Shown piece after piece: positions 50,302 to 59,088 of a stretch of 64,000 nucleotides of DNA. The notes under the pieces were generated by a model that saw only the letters and a list, made by a program, of their open reading frames with translations, was not told the origin of the DNA and did not search any database. The first letter of the stretch is position 1, and each line of letters opens with the position of its first letter. The translations under genes were made by a program, and so were the position numbers. This DNA comes from Pseudomaricurvus sp050633365 (GTDB lineage Bacteria; Pseudomonadota; Gammaproteobacteria; Pseudomonadales; Cellvibrionaceae): the NCBI GenBank assembly GCA_050633365.1, contig JBOEGJ010000006.1:434001-498000 (forward strand), in the 5' to 3' direction.

Positions 50302-52458
50302 TCAGTCATCTAAAGCAAAAGCGACAATCGAGTCGCCCATGGGTCGACCAAACATATGGTGGCCGCCCGCGCTAATAACGACATACTGTTTGCCATTAAG
50401 CACATACGTCATAGGAGAGGCGACCCCATCAACAGGCAGATCATGTGTCCACAGCTGTTCGCCACTCAAAGCATCAAACGCGCGAAACTGGCGATCCATG
50501 GTTGCGCCGATAAAAACCACTCCACCGGCAGTGACGATGGCCCCACCCAAATTGGGCGTGCCCCAATTAATGTGGAAAGGCACTTTGACTGGCCCCATTT
50601 CGTGAACCGACCCCAGTGGAGACTGCCAACGCACCTCTCCGGTTTGTATGTCGATGGCCATCAACTTGCCCCAAGGCGGTTTGATGCAGGGAATTCCCAA
50701 GGGAGACATCAAGGCTTTATTTTCGATGGTGTAAGGGGTGCCCGACATGTTGATACGCATAGTTTGCCCTGACTTGGGCACATGCTCGGTGGGCTTCTTT
50801 TTATTTTCTGCAAGAGCAACTTGAGAGCGCTGTTCGTCTGGCGTTTGATAATCAGGATTGCGCACCAAACGCGCGGCAAAAATGGCAGTATTCACATTAA
50901 CCACCATAAGATTTTTGTCTTTCCAAAGAACAGCACCGCCCCAATTAGCGCCCCCCAAACTACCGGGCATTAATACGGTAAATTGGTCCAACTGTAAGGG
51001 CGTAAACAATCCTTCATTGTAGAGACTGTTAATTTCTCGCTCGCAGTGGCCTTTGTCCCAAGGGGTTAACCCCCAGGCGTCAGTCTGATCAATCTTAGTG
51101 TCCATTAATCGCGGCATGACTTCAGGCACAGGCTGAGTCGGTGAGGGCTGCTCTCCTGCGACCACGGTCTGTGGAACCGGCACTTCATTCACCCGATAGA
51201 TGGGCACTCCGGTTAGCCGATTAAGGACAAACACAAAGCCCTGCTTGGTGACTTGAATCAGCGCTGGAATCGCTTCGCCGTCGCGTTCAATGTCAGTCAA
51301 CAAAGGCATGGCGGGTGTGTCGTAATCCCACAGGTCGTGATGGACAAACTGATAGCGCCATACCACCTCGCCAGTACTGACTCGTAGAGCGATGACCGAG
51401 TTGGCGTTGAGATTGTCGCCCGGACGCAGCCCACCATAAAAATCCGGTGAAGGCGCTCCGGTGGGAACAAACACCAGATCGTTTTCGAGGTCCGCCGAGA
51501 GCGGCGCCCAAGCGTTGGCCGAGCCACTCACCTCACTGGCATTTTTTGGCCAGCTGGCTTTAACTTCAGGGGCACTGTTTTCATGTGCCACCGTTTGAAA
51601 TCGCCAGCGCTCTTCGCCGGTTTCGGCATCAAACGCCAACACCGTACCTAACGGAGTTTTTGCCCGTTTGAAATCCACCACCCCTGAACCCACGACAATG
51701 GTATTACCGGCAATCAGCGGCGGTGATGACGACGACAAATCACCGGGAACAAAGCCTTCGCTGTCGCGGTAGAGTTTGACCACACCGCCATCACCAAAGT
51801 GCTTACACAATTCGCCGCTGTTTGCATCGATCGCCAACAGACGTCGATCGTGAGTCGCCGTAATGATCCGCTGCGCACAGGAGCCGAGACCTTGATCAGC
51901 AGGAGCAACTTCTGAGTCGATCGACTCAGAGCGCTGCCAATAGCTAACGCCGCGACACTTGCCAGGGCGAGAACCTCGACGATCGGTATTGGCATCGAAA
52001 CGCCAGCGCTGTTCACCCGTTTCTGGATCGAGGGCGATGATATCGTTAAAAGGTGTACAGATCGCGAGATGTCCGCCGGCCTCCGCAGGCAGTAAGATCG
52101 GTGTCGCTTCAAAGGCCGTATTGGCAATCCCTTCTCCGAGTTTTTCCAACACGCCGGTACTGAATGACCAAACCGGTTTTAGCCCAGCGACATTATCCGG
52201 GGTAATCTGTTGGGCCGCTGAATAACCACTGCCGCTTAAGTCATTGCGATAATAAGACCAACCCACAGTCTGAACCAAAGCCTGAGCCTCGGCCTCAACA
52301 GCGACCTGTTGTTCAGCGGCGCCTGATGCAGCTTGCAGGCTTGCGCTCACCAGCGCGACTGCCGCGGATAGCATCAGTGGCGCAGCGCAAGCAACAGCAC
52401 GAGATCGGGCTCGGGGTCGAAATCGAGCGCAACTCCTAGCACACCAGAGATCTATCAT
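50302..52458 (-). CDS. Exported PQQ-dependent dehydrogenase (glucose/quinate dehydrogenase family, without membrane domain)
   Basis: The 718-residue product belongs to the Gcd/QuiA-like group: NDLSGSGYSAAQQITPDNV, GKCRGVSYWQR, ITATHDRRLLAIDANSGELC, QFVHHDLWDYDTPAMPLLTDI, and the C-terminal GTPNLGGAIVTAGGVVFIGATMDRQFRAF ... SAGGHHMFG. The five-helix membrane domain of true membrane glucose dehydrogenases is missing. Instead there is a single basic-then-hydrophobic signal (AAPLMLSAAVALVSASLQA). It should be periplasmic and pass electrons to a cytochrome, possibly the haem proteins of this operon. Its ATG overlaps the stop of the VOC gene by 4 bp (ATGA), showing coupling. Substrate cannot be assigned. 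Confidence 0.9.
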   Translation of the reverse strand: MIDLWCARSCARFRPRARSRAVACAAPLMLSAAVALVSASLQAASGAAEQQVAVEAEAQALVQTVGWSYYRNDLSGSGYSAAQQITPDNVAGLKPVWSFSTGVLEKLGEGIANTAFEATPILLPAEAGGHLAICTPFNDIIALDPETGEQRWRFDANTDRRGSRPGKCRGVSYWQRSESIDSEVAPADQGLGSCAQRIITATHDRRLLAIDANSGELCKHFGDGGVVKLYRDSEGFVPGDLSSSSPPLIAGNTIVVGSGVVDFKRAKTPLGTVLAFDAETGEERWRFQTVAHENSAPEVKASWPKNASEVSGSANAWAPLSADLENDLVFVPTGAPSPDFYGGLRPGDNLNANSVIALRVSTGEVVWRYQFVHHDLWDYDTPAMPLLTDIERDGEAIPALIQVTKQGFVFVLNRLTGVPIYRVNEVPVPQTVVAGEQPSPTQPVPEVMPRLMDTKIDQTDAWGLTPWDKGHCEREINSLYNEGLFTPLQLDQFTVLMPGSLGGANWGGAVLWKDKNLMVVNVNTAIFAARLVRNPDYQTPDEQRSQVALAENKKKPTEHVPKSGQTMRINMSGTPYTIENKALMSPLGIPCIKPPWGKLMAIDIQTGEVRWQSPLGSVHEMGPVKVPFHINWGTPNLGGAIVTAGGVVFIGATMDRQFRAFDALSGEQLWTHDLPVDGVASPMTYVLNGKQYVVISAGGHHMFGRPMGDSIVAFALDD

Positions 52459-53540
52459 CGAGTCACTGCGCTCTTGGCGGGCAAACCAATAACACCCGAG
52501 GGACGCAAGCTGCCAGGGCCTTCAACTTTTCGAGTCAACTCTAAGACAAAACCTAAAGCCTGCTCGGTGGCCATGTAAGTCGCCGTGCGTCCCGCGCCGC
52601 CGTTGTCTGACTGCATCTGCACCGACAAACCATGTTCACGGTAACCTTGAACCCATTCATCATGTTCCGCCACAGCCCCAAAACTCAGGTGATGAGCTCC
52701 AGCACCGGTGGTAATTAGAAAATCTCGATGGGGCGACGGCCCCGTAATCGGTGCCAACAATTCAATCTGTAGGCCTGACCAATTGCCGTAACCCACTTGA
52801 ATCACCGTATCACTACTGTCATCGCTCATTGCCCCCAAGTATTGCGCATTACTCACATGAGGAGCCTGAAAATCAACCACCATCCAAGGAGCCAACCCGA
52901 CCAAACGTTGATAGTGCTTCGCGGTTGTTTCTATATCTTCGACCACAATGCCCAACTGGAAAACTCGATCGGCCACAGGCGCATCGGTTGGTAATTGAGT
53001 TTTCCCCCAAGACTTGTGCTGGCGTGGATCAATCGCTTTAACGTTAATCCCCAAGGAATCAAAAGTATCCCACCAGGTGGCGTAACCCCCTTGCGCACTG
53101 TCGGCGCGAAATAATACTTGAGAAGCACGGGACAAAGTTTCAGGAATATCACTCGATGCTATCCCTACCGCATACAATCCCTCACCACGAGTTTTGATAA
53201 ATTCGCGAACAGGGGACGCATCGGCTAGCGGCTGAATCAATTCCACCGTCACATCTTGCCATTGGGCGCGAGCCACTCTCAGCTGCGGGCGTGTCGCGGC
53301 GGAATTATCACCACCACGCAAAGACAAATCGATGTATTGCCATTGACTCAAGCCAAGCACTTTGGCGTATTGTTGAGTAGATTTATGCACATCATTAACC
53401 GCTACAGAAATCTCCACTACCTTGCCTGCAGGCGCATTTTTTACTGCCTGATTGTCGGCCAAGGCTGCCGGAAAAAAGCCGCCTATATAGCCAAGCCCCA
53501 GAATTAAGCCAACCACCTTTTTTATGATTAAACGCTGCAT
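52455..53540 (-). CDS. Exported two-domain VOC (glyoxalase/epimerase-fold) protein
   Basis: The 361-residue product has a Sec signal (VVGLILGLGYIGGFFPAALA), unusual for this fold, so it is probably periplasmic. Two vicinal-oxygen-chelate modules follow: residues about 40-165 (VVEISVAVNDVHKSTQQYAKVLG ... VELIQPLADASPVREF) and 195-340 (VFQLGIVVEDIETTAKHYQRLVG ... LQIELLAPITGPSPHRDFL ... AHHLSFGAV ... LGFVLELTRK). The second module keeps Glu, His and Glu at metal-ligand positions, but the first-strand His is replaced in both. It resembles the methylmalonyl-CoA epimerase/glyoxalase group. It could be an epimerase, lyase or dioxygenase acting on the imported substrate, or a binding protein. It is translationally coupled to the PQQ dehydrogenase. 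Confidence 0.85.
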   Translation of the reverse strand: MQRLIIKKVVGLILGLGYIGGFFPAALADNQAVKNAPAGKVVEISVAVNDVHKSTQQYAKVLGLSQWQYIDLSLRGGDNSAATRPQLRVARAQWQDVTVELIQPLADASPVREFIKTRGEGLYAVGIASSDIPETLSRASQVLFRADSAQGGYATWWDTFDSLGINVKAIDPRQHKSWGKTQLPTDAPVADRVFQLGIVVEDIETTAKHYQRLVGLAPWMVVDFQAPHVSNAQYLGAMSDDSSDTVIQVGYGNWSGLQIELLAPITGPSPHRDFLITTGAGAHHLSFGAVAEHDEWVQGYREHGLSVQMQSDNGGAGRTATYMATEQALGFVLELTRKVEGPGSLRPSGVIGLPAKSAVTR

Positions 53541-53589
53541 TTCAACTCTCTTGTTTTTATCGTTTTTAGTCTCTATTACGTCGGAAAGC

Positions 53590-55449
53590 TTAAGGCTGAC
53601 TGACGTAAGCCTGCTGCTCTGATTCGTCGTCTTGAGGTGTTTGTGTCGAGACTTTAGGACGAATGCGAATTAAGGTCGGCTGACCATCTTCGATTTGCCA
53701 GCTGGGAAAGTGAGAGTTCGAGGTGTAAATCGAGCCGTCTTCTGCAATTTCGATATCGCGGGTAAAGGTTCGTTTTCGCGGCAGTGGATAAATCATCCAC
53801 TGCTCCGATTTGATATCAAAACTGAATACGGTATCGGATTGATTACCGTTGACCCAGACGATGCCTCGCTCGCGGTCGACGTTCAAGCTGTAAGGCAACT
53901 CGTTGACCACCGGCATATCGTAATGAACAAACTGTCCTGTTTTGGGTAAGTACTTCACCAACTGAGAATCTTGGAAAGCCACAATCCAAACATTATTATC
54001 CGCGTCCACTCGCATACGGCGAGGGCCATCAAACGGGGTTTTGATCATGGTGACCGTGTCATCATCTGGATTGATAAATCCAATATCATTGCCGTAGAGC
54101 CGCGCAAACCAAACGGTGCCATCCGGCGACACATCAATCCCGTATGGCATCGGCACCCCAGTAGATTGTCGATCAACTTTTGGCTCTGGGCGCTCGGCGG
54201 GATCAAAGGCAAAAATCAGCGGAAGGGACTTAATGATGACCCATTCTTTTAAACTTCGGGCAGGAAGATTGTAGAATTTGAACTCGCCCTTTTTACGATC
54301 CCACATACCAATTTGAGACGACACCGCTAAGGTAAACCAAATACGATCTTGATCATCGGCGCGAATGGTATGGGGATAATAGCCTTCGGCCATTTTGTGA
54401 ATGGTGAACTCTTTGCTCACTGGATCGAATTCGATCAGCGCTTGCTGCATCGACGGGGTAATAAAAATATGCCCATCGGACGGCGACACGGCAAAGGAAT
54501 GGACCCCATAATAATTCGCTAGTTTAGGGAATGTTTTGAAACGATTGCCCAGAAACCCTCCCAGCGGCATACCCTCTTCGTGCGGCACCACATAGACTGC
54601 GTACTCGCCAGTCTCTGGATCGACCTCATAAATCCGATCCTGAAGATTATCTCCCACATACACCTTACCGTTAGGATGCAAAATAAAATCATGCATCTGT
54701 GAGAAGGCGTCGCCAATCGGCCACTCGGTCACTTCTAGCTTTTCGAGCTCGGGACTCCATGGGGGAGCATCGGGGATGGACTCGACATTGTTTCGCAGGT
54801 ATTTGTAACCATCGGACAACTGCTGCGCCAGATTCTGTCGATCGTCATCGGCCACACGGGCACCATAACCGTTCATACGATCGATGATGTCGAGCCATTG
54901 CTCCGGGCTGCGCTCAGCCCGCATGATCGATGACGCCTGCTGATGACAAAAGGCACAATTTAATTGAAAGTGCTTTTTCAGCGCTCGGTCGCCATCAAAA
55001 TCCATCGCCGACAACCAAAGATTCGATGCCTTTTGCTCGGCTTTTTCGGCATCGCTCAACAGAGGTTTCATCGAAACGGCTTGATCGGTATTGAGAGATT
55101 GCGCCGTCACGGTCACATCATGAAAGCCCGGATGGCGAAAACGATAGGAGACCTGAGTGTCATTATCCCCCGACGAGAATTCTGTCATCCCCTGACGATT
55201 ACTAAAACGTGTGGTTTCCACCGGCGATTGATGCTGCTGCCCTTGCACCGGGTATCCGTGAGTATCGAGAGGCGGCGCCACTTTGTCGGTGGGAAGCTGA
55301 GTCACCATGACAGTCGCCAAAGGTTTACCCTGCTCGTCACTGACCTGTATGGTTGTGGCCGAAGCCCAAGCGCAGACTGTGCTGGTCACAATGGCCGTGA
55401 GTAATGCAGCGCCAAGCTGCCGCCAGCGACCTATTGATGTGGTGCTCAT
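53590..55449 (-). CDS. Exported cytochrome c / streptogramin-lyase-like propeller protein
   Basis: The 619-residue product has a Sec signal (LGAALLTAIVTSTVCAWASA) and an N-terminal beta domain like carboxypeptidase regulatory or Ig modules (residues about 32-120; IQVSDEQGKPLATVMVTQLP). A haem motif CAFCH follows (Cys165, Cys168, His169). A seven-bladed Vgb (virginiamycin B lyase)-like propeller runs from about residue 230 (FILHPNGKVYVGDNLQDRIYEVDP, YGIDVSPDGTVWFARLYGNDIGFINP, RRMRVDADNNVWIVAFQDSQLVKYLP). The family also includes non-lyase redox and binding proteins, so antibiotic inactivation should not be assumed. It is the first gene of the operon and its leader holds an inverted repeat. 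Confidence 0.85.
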   Translation of the reverse strand: MSTTSIGRWRQLGAALLTAIVTSTVCAWASATTIQVSDEQGKPLATVMVTQLPTDKVAPPLDTHGYPVQGQQHQSPVETTRFSNRQGMTEFSSGDNDTQVSYRFRHPGFHDVTVTAQSLNTDQAVSMKPLLSDAEKAEQKASNLWLSAMDFDGDRALKKHFQLNCAFCHQQASSIMRAERSPEQWLDIIDRMNGYGARVADDDRQNLAQQLSDGYKYLRNNVESIPDAPPWSPELEKLEVTEWPIGDAFSQMHDFILHPNGKVYVGDNLQDRIYEVDPETGEYAVYVVPHEEGMPLGGFLGNRFKTFPKLANYYGVHSFAVSPSDGHIFITPSMQQALIEFDPVSKEFTIHKMAEGYYPHTIRADDQDRIWFTLAVSSQIGMWDRKKGEFKFYNLPARSLKEWVIIKSLPLIFAFDPAERPEPKVDRQSTGVPMPYGIDVSPDGTVWFARLYGNDIGFINPDDDTVTMIKTPFDGPRRMRVDADNNVWIVAFQDSQLVKYLPKTGQFVHYDMPVVNELPYSLNVDRERGIVWVNGNQSDTVFSFDIKSEQWMIYPLPRKRTFTRDIEIAEDGSIYTSNSHFPSWQIEDGQPTLIRIRPKVSTQTPQDDESEQQAYVSQP

Positions 55450-55489
55450 ATCCGTCTCTCCCGTCAGATACTCTCAGTTATGGAATTAC

Positions 55490-55510
55490 AGCCCTGTGAT
55501 TAGGGCTTTT
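55490..55510. promoter_or_regulatory. Inverted repeat upstream of the five-gene operon
   Basis: AGCCCT, GTGATT and AGGGCT form a perfect 6-bp hairpin about 40-58 bp before the first ATG. It has TTTT on the plus strand side, so it could act as a terminator for plus-strand transcripts. On the operon strand it is a leader stem or a protein operator. Confidence 0.4.
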
Positions 55511-55662
55511 AGAGTATGTGACATTTTCGGGAGTTTGGACGATAAAAACTATGATCTTACGAGCCACGGCAGTGGATTATTGAGACATCAACTCATGCCG
55601 TGCGTAAGGAAAGAAGAACAAAGGAGGTGTTTGTTCTGGGTAACAGCTCGAAACCGAAACCG

Positions 55663-56274
55663 CTACAACAGCGAATCTAGTGCAGGAGCCAATTGGGCGA
55701 CGGAAGAATCCGGCGTTACCAATAACAGATCACAATTGAAAGGATGCCCTTCTAAGTGATAATTCATCTCGGTGGTGAGTACGTTGTCCCACTGATTTAT
55801 TTCACCCAAGGTGACTTCAGCCAGAGGCCGATGTAAAGCCGCCACTTTCGGCTTGCCAACAAACTCTACGTCCCGTAAACCAAATTGCTGGGCAAATACG
55901 GGCAGGCCTACACCGTTGATAGTTTGACTGAGCTTTACCAACAACTCGATAGCCTCTTCATCGTTGCCGATAGGTAACCCCGTTTGCTGCGACAAATCCT
56001 GAAAGCTAGGTTCGGTGATCATGGTCAGCACATAAGCTTGCAAGCTGCCTACTTTGTACTCTTGAACCACCCCCGAGATCAAATCGCCCCCCTGCAGGCT
56101 AGCCAGAGCCTTAGGTAATTCAGCGGGCTTGATAAAACGGATTTGAGGCACAGACATTTCAACAAATACTTTCGAAAAAGAAGCCAGCGCTTCGGCAGCC
56201 GCGCCCATAGCGACATTCGATACTTCTTGTAAGCAATCGCGCTGATCTTCGGTAATGGGTAAAGGATCAGTCAT
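55663..56274 (-). CDS. CheC-like chemotaxis phosphatase-family protein
   Basis: CheC/CheX/FliY proteins dephosphorylate CheY-P. The 203-residue product has one good phosphatase helix (DCLQEVSNVAMGAAAEALASF; Asp13, Glu17, Asn20). The internal repeat is degenerate (ELLVKLSQTINGVGLPVFAQ), where the Glu and Asn positions are Lys and Gln. A single active site is therefore likely, against two in CheC. The gene follows a CheY-like receiver gene by 80 bp on the same strand. No cheA, cheW or flagellar genes are nearby, so the pair may serve a non-chemotactic response. Confidence 0.8.
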   Translation of the reverse strand: MTDPLPITEDQRDCLQEVSNVAMGAAAEALASFSKVFVEMSVPQIRFIKPAELPKALASLQGGDLISGVVQEYKVGSLQAYVLTMITEPSFQDLSQQTGLPIGNDEEAIELLVKLSQTINGVGLPVFAQQFGLRDVEFVGKPKVAALHRPLAEVTLGEINQWDNVLTTEMNYHLEGHPFNCDLLLVTPDSSVAQLAPALDSLL

Positions 56275-56354
56275 GAAGATCTCCGATTAACGCAGGCCTG
56301 GAATAAACCTGCGAGGTAGTGTGCAAAAAAGTGATGTTTTCGATGGCGATAGGT

Positions 56355-56720
56355 TTATAGCAATCCGTAAGTTCGTAAAACATCGCAGAGCTTTTCTTTA
56401 TTGATCGGCTTTTTGATGAACTCCAAAGCCCCCAATTTAATCACCCGCTCGCGCGCTTCAGGCTGAATATCACCAGAAATAACGATAATGATACTCTTTA
56501 GGTTTTCTTGTTTGATCAGCTCCAAGACACCATAGCCGTCGAGCTCTGGCATGGTTAGATCCAGAAACAGCATTTCGGCTTTACCCGCTCGCACCGCTTC
56601 AATACCTTCGAGTCCATTCGTGGCGTAGGAAATATCCACATCCCACTCGTCGGGAAGTGATCGGGCCACCTGTTTTCGGGCCATGTTCGAATCGTCACAA
56701 ATAACTAAAGGGATTGTCAT
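56355..56720 (-). CDS. Single-domain response regulator (CheY-like)
   Basis: The 121-residue product is a stand-alone receiver domain. Acidic pair and phosphorylation site are visible in VICDDSNMARKQVARSL (Asp9, Asp10) and MLFLDLTMPELDGYG (Asp54). The switch Ser is in IIIVISGDI and the conserved Lys in FIKKPINKEKL. There is no output domain, so it works by protein contact. The CheC-like phosphatase gene directly downstream is its likely partner. The kinase is not evident here. Confidence 0.93.
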   Translation of the reverse strand: MTIPLVICDDSNMARKQVARSLPDEWDVDISYATNGLEGIEAVRAGKAEMLFLDLTMPELDGYGVLELIKQENLKSIIIVISGDIQPEARERVIKLGALEFIKKPINKEKLCDVLRTYGLL

Positions 56721-56983
56721 GAAAGTCTTTTCTACTCCGGTCTGTGGCGGGCGATGAAGCCCATCAATACTGAGATCAATCGATTGCTAACAACAAGCGA
56801 TAAAGGCCGCTTATGATAGCGCTAGTCTACCGACAGATACATCATAACTATAGACACATCTCACGAGCTTAAAAGCTCATTGAGCGGCTCATCTCAGAAA
56901 ATAAATAGGCCTTAATCCTTATCGGCAGAACCTCTAACAATCTTAGAAGGGGTTGGCCGAAACCGTCATCAACCCTTAAGTGC

Positions 56984-57472
56984 CTATCGCTCGCCGCTGC
57001 CTGTGGCCGTCACTTGATAACCGGGTTGAAGCCACGCCAATAGGGAAGCTTGCGTTTGCGGGCCCATCATCACGCCGCGATAGACTCCATTAGGATCAAA
57101 CACATAGGTGGCGGGCAATACCGATGGACGCTCAAACCCCAACAATTGCGCAGGGTCCCCTTGCAGCTGAGTAAACTCAATGTGCAACTCAGCGGTGTGT
57201 TGTTTCAAGGTCTCAAGGTCTGGACCGTCGAAATTAACACCCAGCACATGCCCCTGTGAAAAAGCATTTAATTCTGGAATCTCTTTTCGACAGGGCGCAC
57301 ACCAGATCGCCCAGTAATTGATAAACACCCACTCACCGCGCAGAGACTCCCAGCTCAAGTGACGGCCATCGAGCTGCTGTAACTTGGTATCGCCACAACC
57401 GCTGAGCAATAGAAGCGATATGAGTAGCATGAGCCAGCCGCCACGGCGGGTATTGTTTGCTGGTTTATCCAT
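56984..57472 (-). CDS. TlpA-family thioredoxin-like lipoprotein
   Basis: TlpA/ResA-like proteins reduce disulfides on the periplasmic side, for example in cytochrome c assembly. The 162-residue product has a lipoprotein signal (GWLMLLISLLLLSGCGD, acylated Cys26). The thioredoxin fold carries the active-site CxxC in WAIWCAPCRKEIPEL and the cis-Pro region in RPSVLPATYVFDPNG. Its start overlaps the end of the YihY/BrkB gene by 8 bp, indicating coupled expression. The partner protein is unknown; c-type cytochromes encoded at 48-55 kb are possible clients. Confidence 0.9.
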   Translation of the reverse strand: MDKPANNTRRGGWLMLLISLLLLSGCGDTKLQQLDGRHLSWESLRGEWVFINYWAIWCAPCRKEIPELNAFSQGHVLGVNFDGPDLETLKQHTAELHIEFTQLQGDPAQLLGFERPSVLPATYVFDPNGVYRGVMMGPQTQASLLAWLQPGYQVTATGSGER

Positions 57473-58931
57473 GGCGCGGTGAATCTTGTCGCGGCATGTT
57501 TTCGCTCTTTAGGTCGTTCTGCGGTTCGTTCTGCGGTTCGATGATGTCGCTGTCGAGTGCACCTAACGCCGACAGAGTGACCTCAGTGGTACCCGACTCG
57601 GGGGGTGTTAGCTCCTCACGGCTCACCGCGCCCAATTCTTCTCTGAGCGCTTCAAGCCCCTCGCCCTCATCGGGGTAGTGGTCTTCTTCTGGGGCAGCCA
57701 CCCAAAACAGCTCGCTGACGGGCACATCGAATTCCACCTCGACATGCTGATCAATCGACAATAGCCGACTTGCCACATTCGGGAACCAATCAAAGGTTTG
57801 TAAATAGTCACTAACCCCAGGCATCTGAGATTCAACGCCAACCATGTCGGCAAGGTTGCGCAGAGTGAAGGTGGATAAATCGCGGCTCAGAACATAGTCC
57901 CCCTGCTGGGAGACGGTAATGACTCGATGCCGCAACAGAGAACCTCGCACCCGCTGCCACTGCTCCGATTCAATACCAATGGCCATGAGCTGCTCATCGT
58001 TGGCCCCCTCACCGGTGCGCTGGCACAAGTGAAACTTCCAAAGGGCCAATAAGGCGGCAATCAAATCGGGGTAAGAAGCCCCAGCTGCGGCGGTCTTGAA
58101 GGTCGAGAGAGTCCGCACAAATACGGCCCCCGCCAGAACAATCATCCACAGAGCATAGATCCACAACAAAAACAGCGGAACCATGGCAAAGGCGCCATAA
58201 ACCGCAGTAAAGGTGGTGTGGGCTACAATCCAACCGAACAAATCTTTGAACAACTCGAAACAGATCGCGGTCAACACACCGCCTGCCAGGGCATCTTTGA
58301 AGGGAACCTTGCAATTGGGAACTGCGGCAAAAAGCAAGGTGAATGCCATGGTAGTGAACAACCAGGGCGAATAGCTCAAGATGGTAGGGATGATACCGAG
58401 AGCGTCATATTCATCCACAAAAAAGCGCAGCGATAGTAAGTAGGTACTTATCGCCAAACCCACGCCCAATAGTAATGGGCCGAGACTTAACACCGCCCAA
58501 TAGAGCAAGAAGTTTGGCAGCCCTTTACGCGCCTCAATGACGCCCCATATGCCGTTAAAGGTGCGCTCGATATTTTTGATCATAAAGTACGCGGTGGCCA
58601 CCAACATCAACACCCCCACCATGGTGAGGCTTCGAGCTTGGGCGGTGAACTCGGTCAGGTACTGTTCGATCTCGAGCCCAGACTCTGGCATGACATACTG
58701 AAACATCATGGCCTGAAAACGATCAGACATCCCTTCAAAAGCCGGAAACAAAGAGAACATGGTAAAGATGACGGTCATAGTTGGCACTATGGCAAACAGC
58801 GTCATATAGGTCAGTGCCGCAGCCTGCTGGCGGCAGCCCTTCTCAACATACTCGCGATACAACAAAGGAAGAAACCGGATCAGAGCGCTGAATCCGCCAT
58901 GCAATTGTTTGGACGTAGAATCGTCTACCAT
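57465..58931 (-). CDS. YihY/BrkB-family inner-membrane protein with C-terminal winged-helix-like domain
   Basis: The family was once annotated as RNase BN, but its function is not established. The 488-residue product from the ATG at 58931 has six membrane helices in residues about 30-285: AAALTYMTLFAIVPTMTVIFTMF, LTMVGVLMLVATAYFMIKNIE, FLLYWAVLSLGPLLLGVGLAI and others. The conserved N-terminal pattern QQAAALTYMTLFAIVP is present. A C-terminal soluble part of about 200 residues looks like a winged helix (EQLMAIGIESEQWQRVRGSLLRHRVITVSQQGDYVLSRDL) and ends in an acidic tail. A TTG start at 58973 is possible, but AAAAGG precedes the ATG at 58931. Confidence 0.88.
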   Translation of the reverse strand: MVDDSTSKQLHGGFSALIRFLPLLYREYVEKGCRQQAAALTYMTLFAIVPTMTVIFTMFSLFPAFEGMSDRFQAMMFQYVMPESGLEIEQYLTEFTAQARSLTMVGVLMLVATAYFMIKNIERTFNGIWGVIEARKGLPNFLLYWAVLSLGPLLLGVGLAISTYLLSLRFFVDEYDALGIIPTILSYSPWLFTTMAFTLLFAAVPNCKVPFKDALAGGVLTAICFELFKDLFGWIVAHTTFTAVYGAFAMVPLFLLWIYALWMIVLAGAVFVRTLSTFKTAAAGASYPDLIAALLALWKFHLCQRTGEGANDEQLMAIGIESEQWQRVRGSLLRHRVITVSQQGDYVLSRDLSTFTLRNLADMVGVESQMPGVSDYLQTFDWFPNVASRLLSIDQHVEVEFDVPVSELFWVAAPEEDHYPDEGEGLEALREELGAVSREELTPPESGTTEVTLSALGALDSDIIEPQNEPQNDLKSENMPRQDSPRHG

Positions 58932-59088
58932 GAGGTGCCTTTTACGTTTTTTCGTACCTTTGAATAAACTCAATTCATCTCAAATAAGACGAAATTTATC
59001 CTCGTCTCAACACTCTAAGGTGTCTTAAGTTGTTGTAATGATTACAATAGATGAATTATGACAGATGAACATAAAGGAAATTTGTGCA

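Noticed and set aside
53590..55449. Annotation as a virginiamycin B lyase resistance gene
   Set aside because: Only the propeller fold is shared; the haem motif, export signal and operon context point to a redox or binding role.
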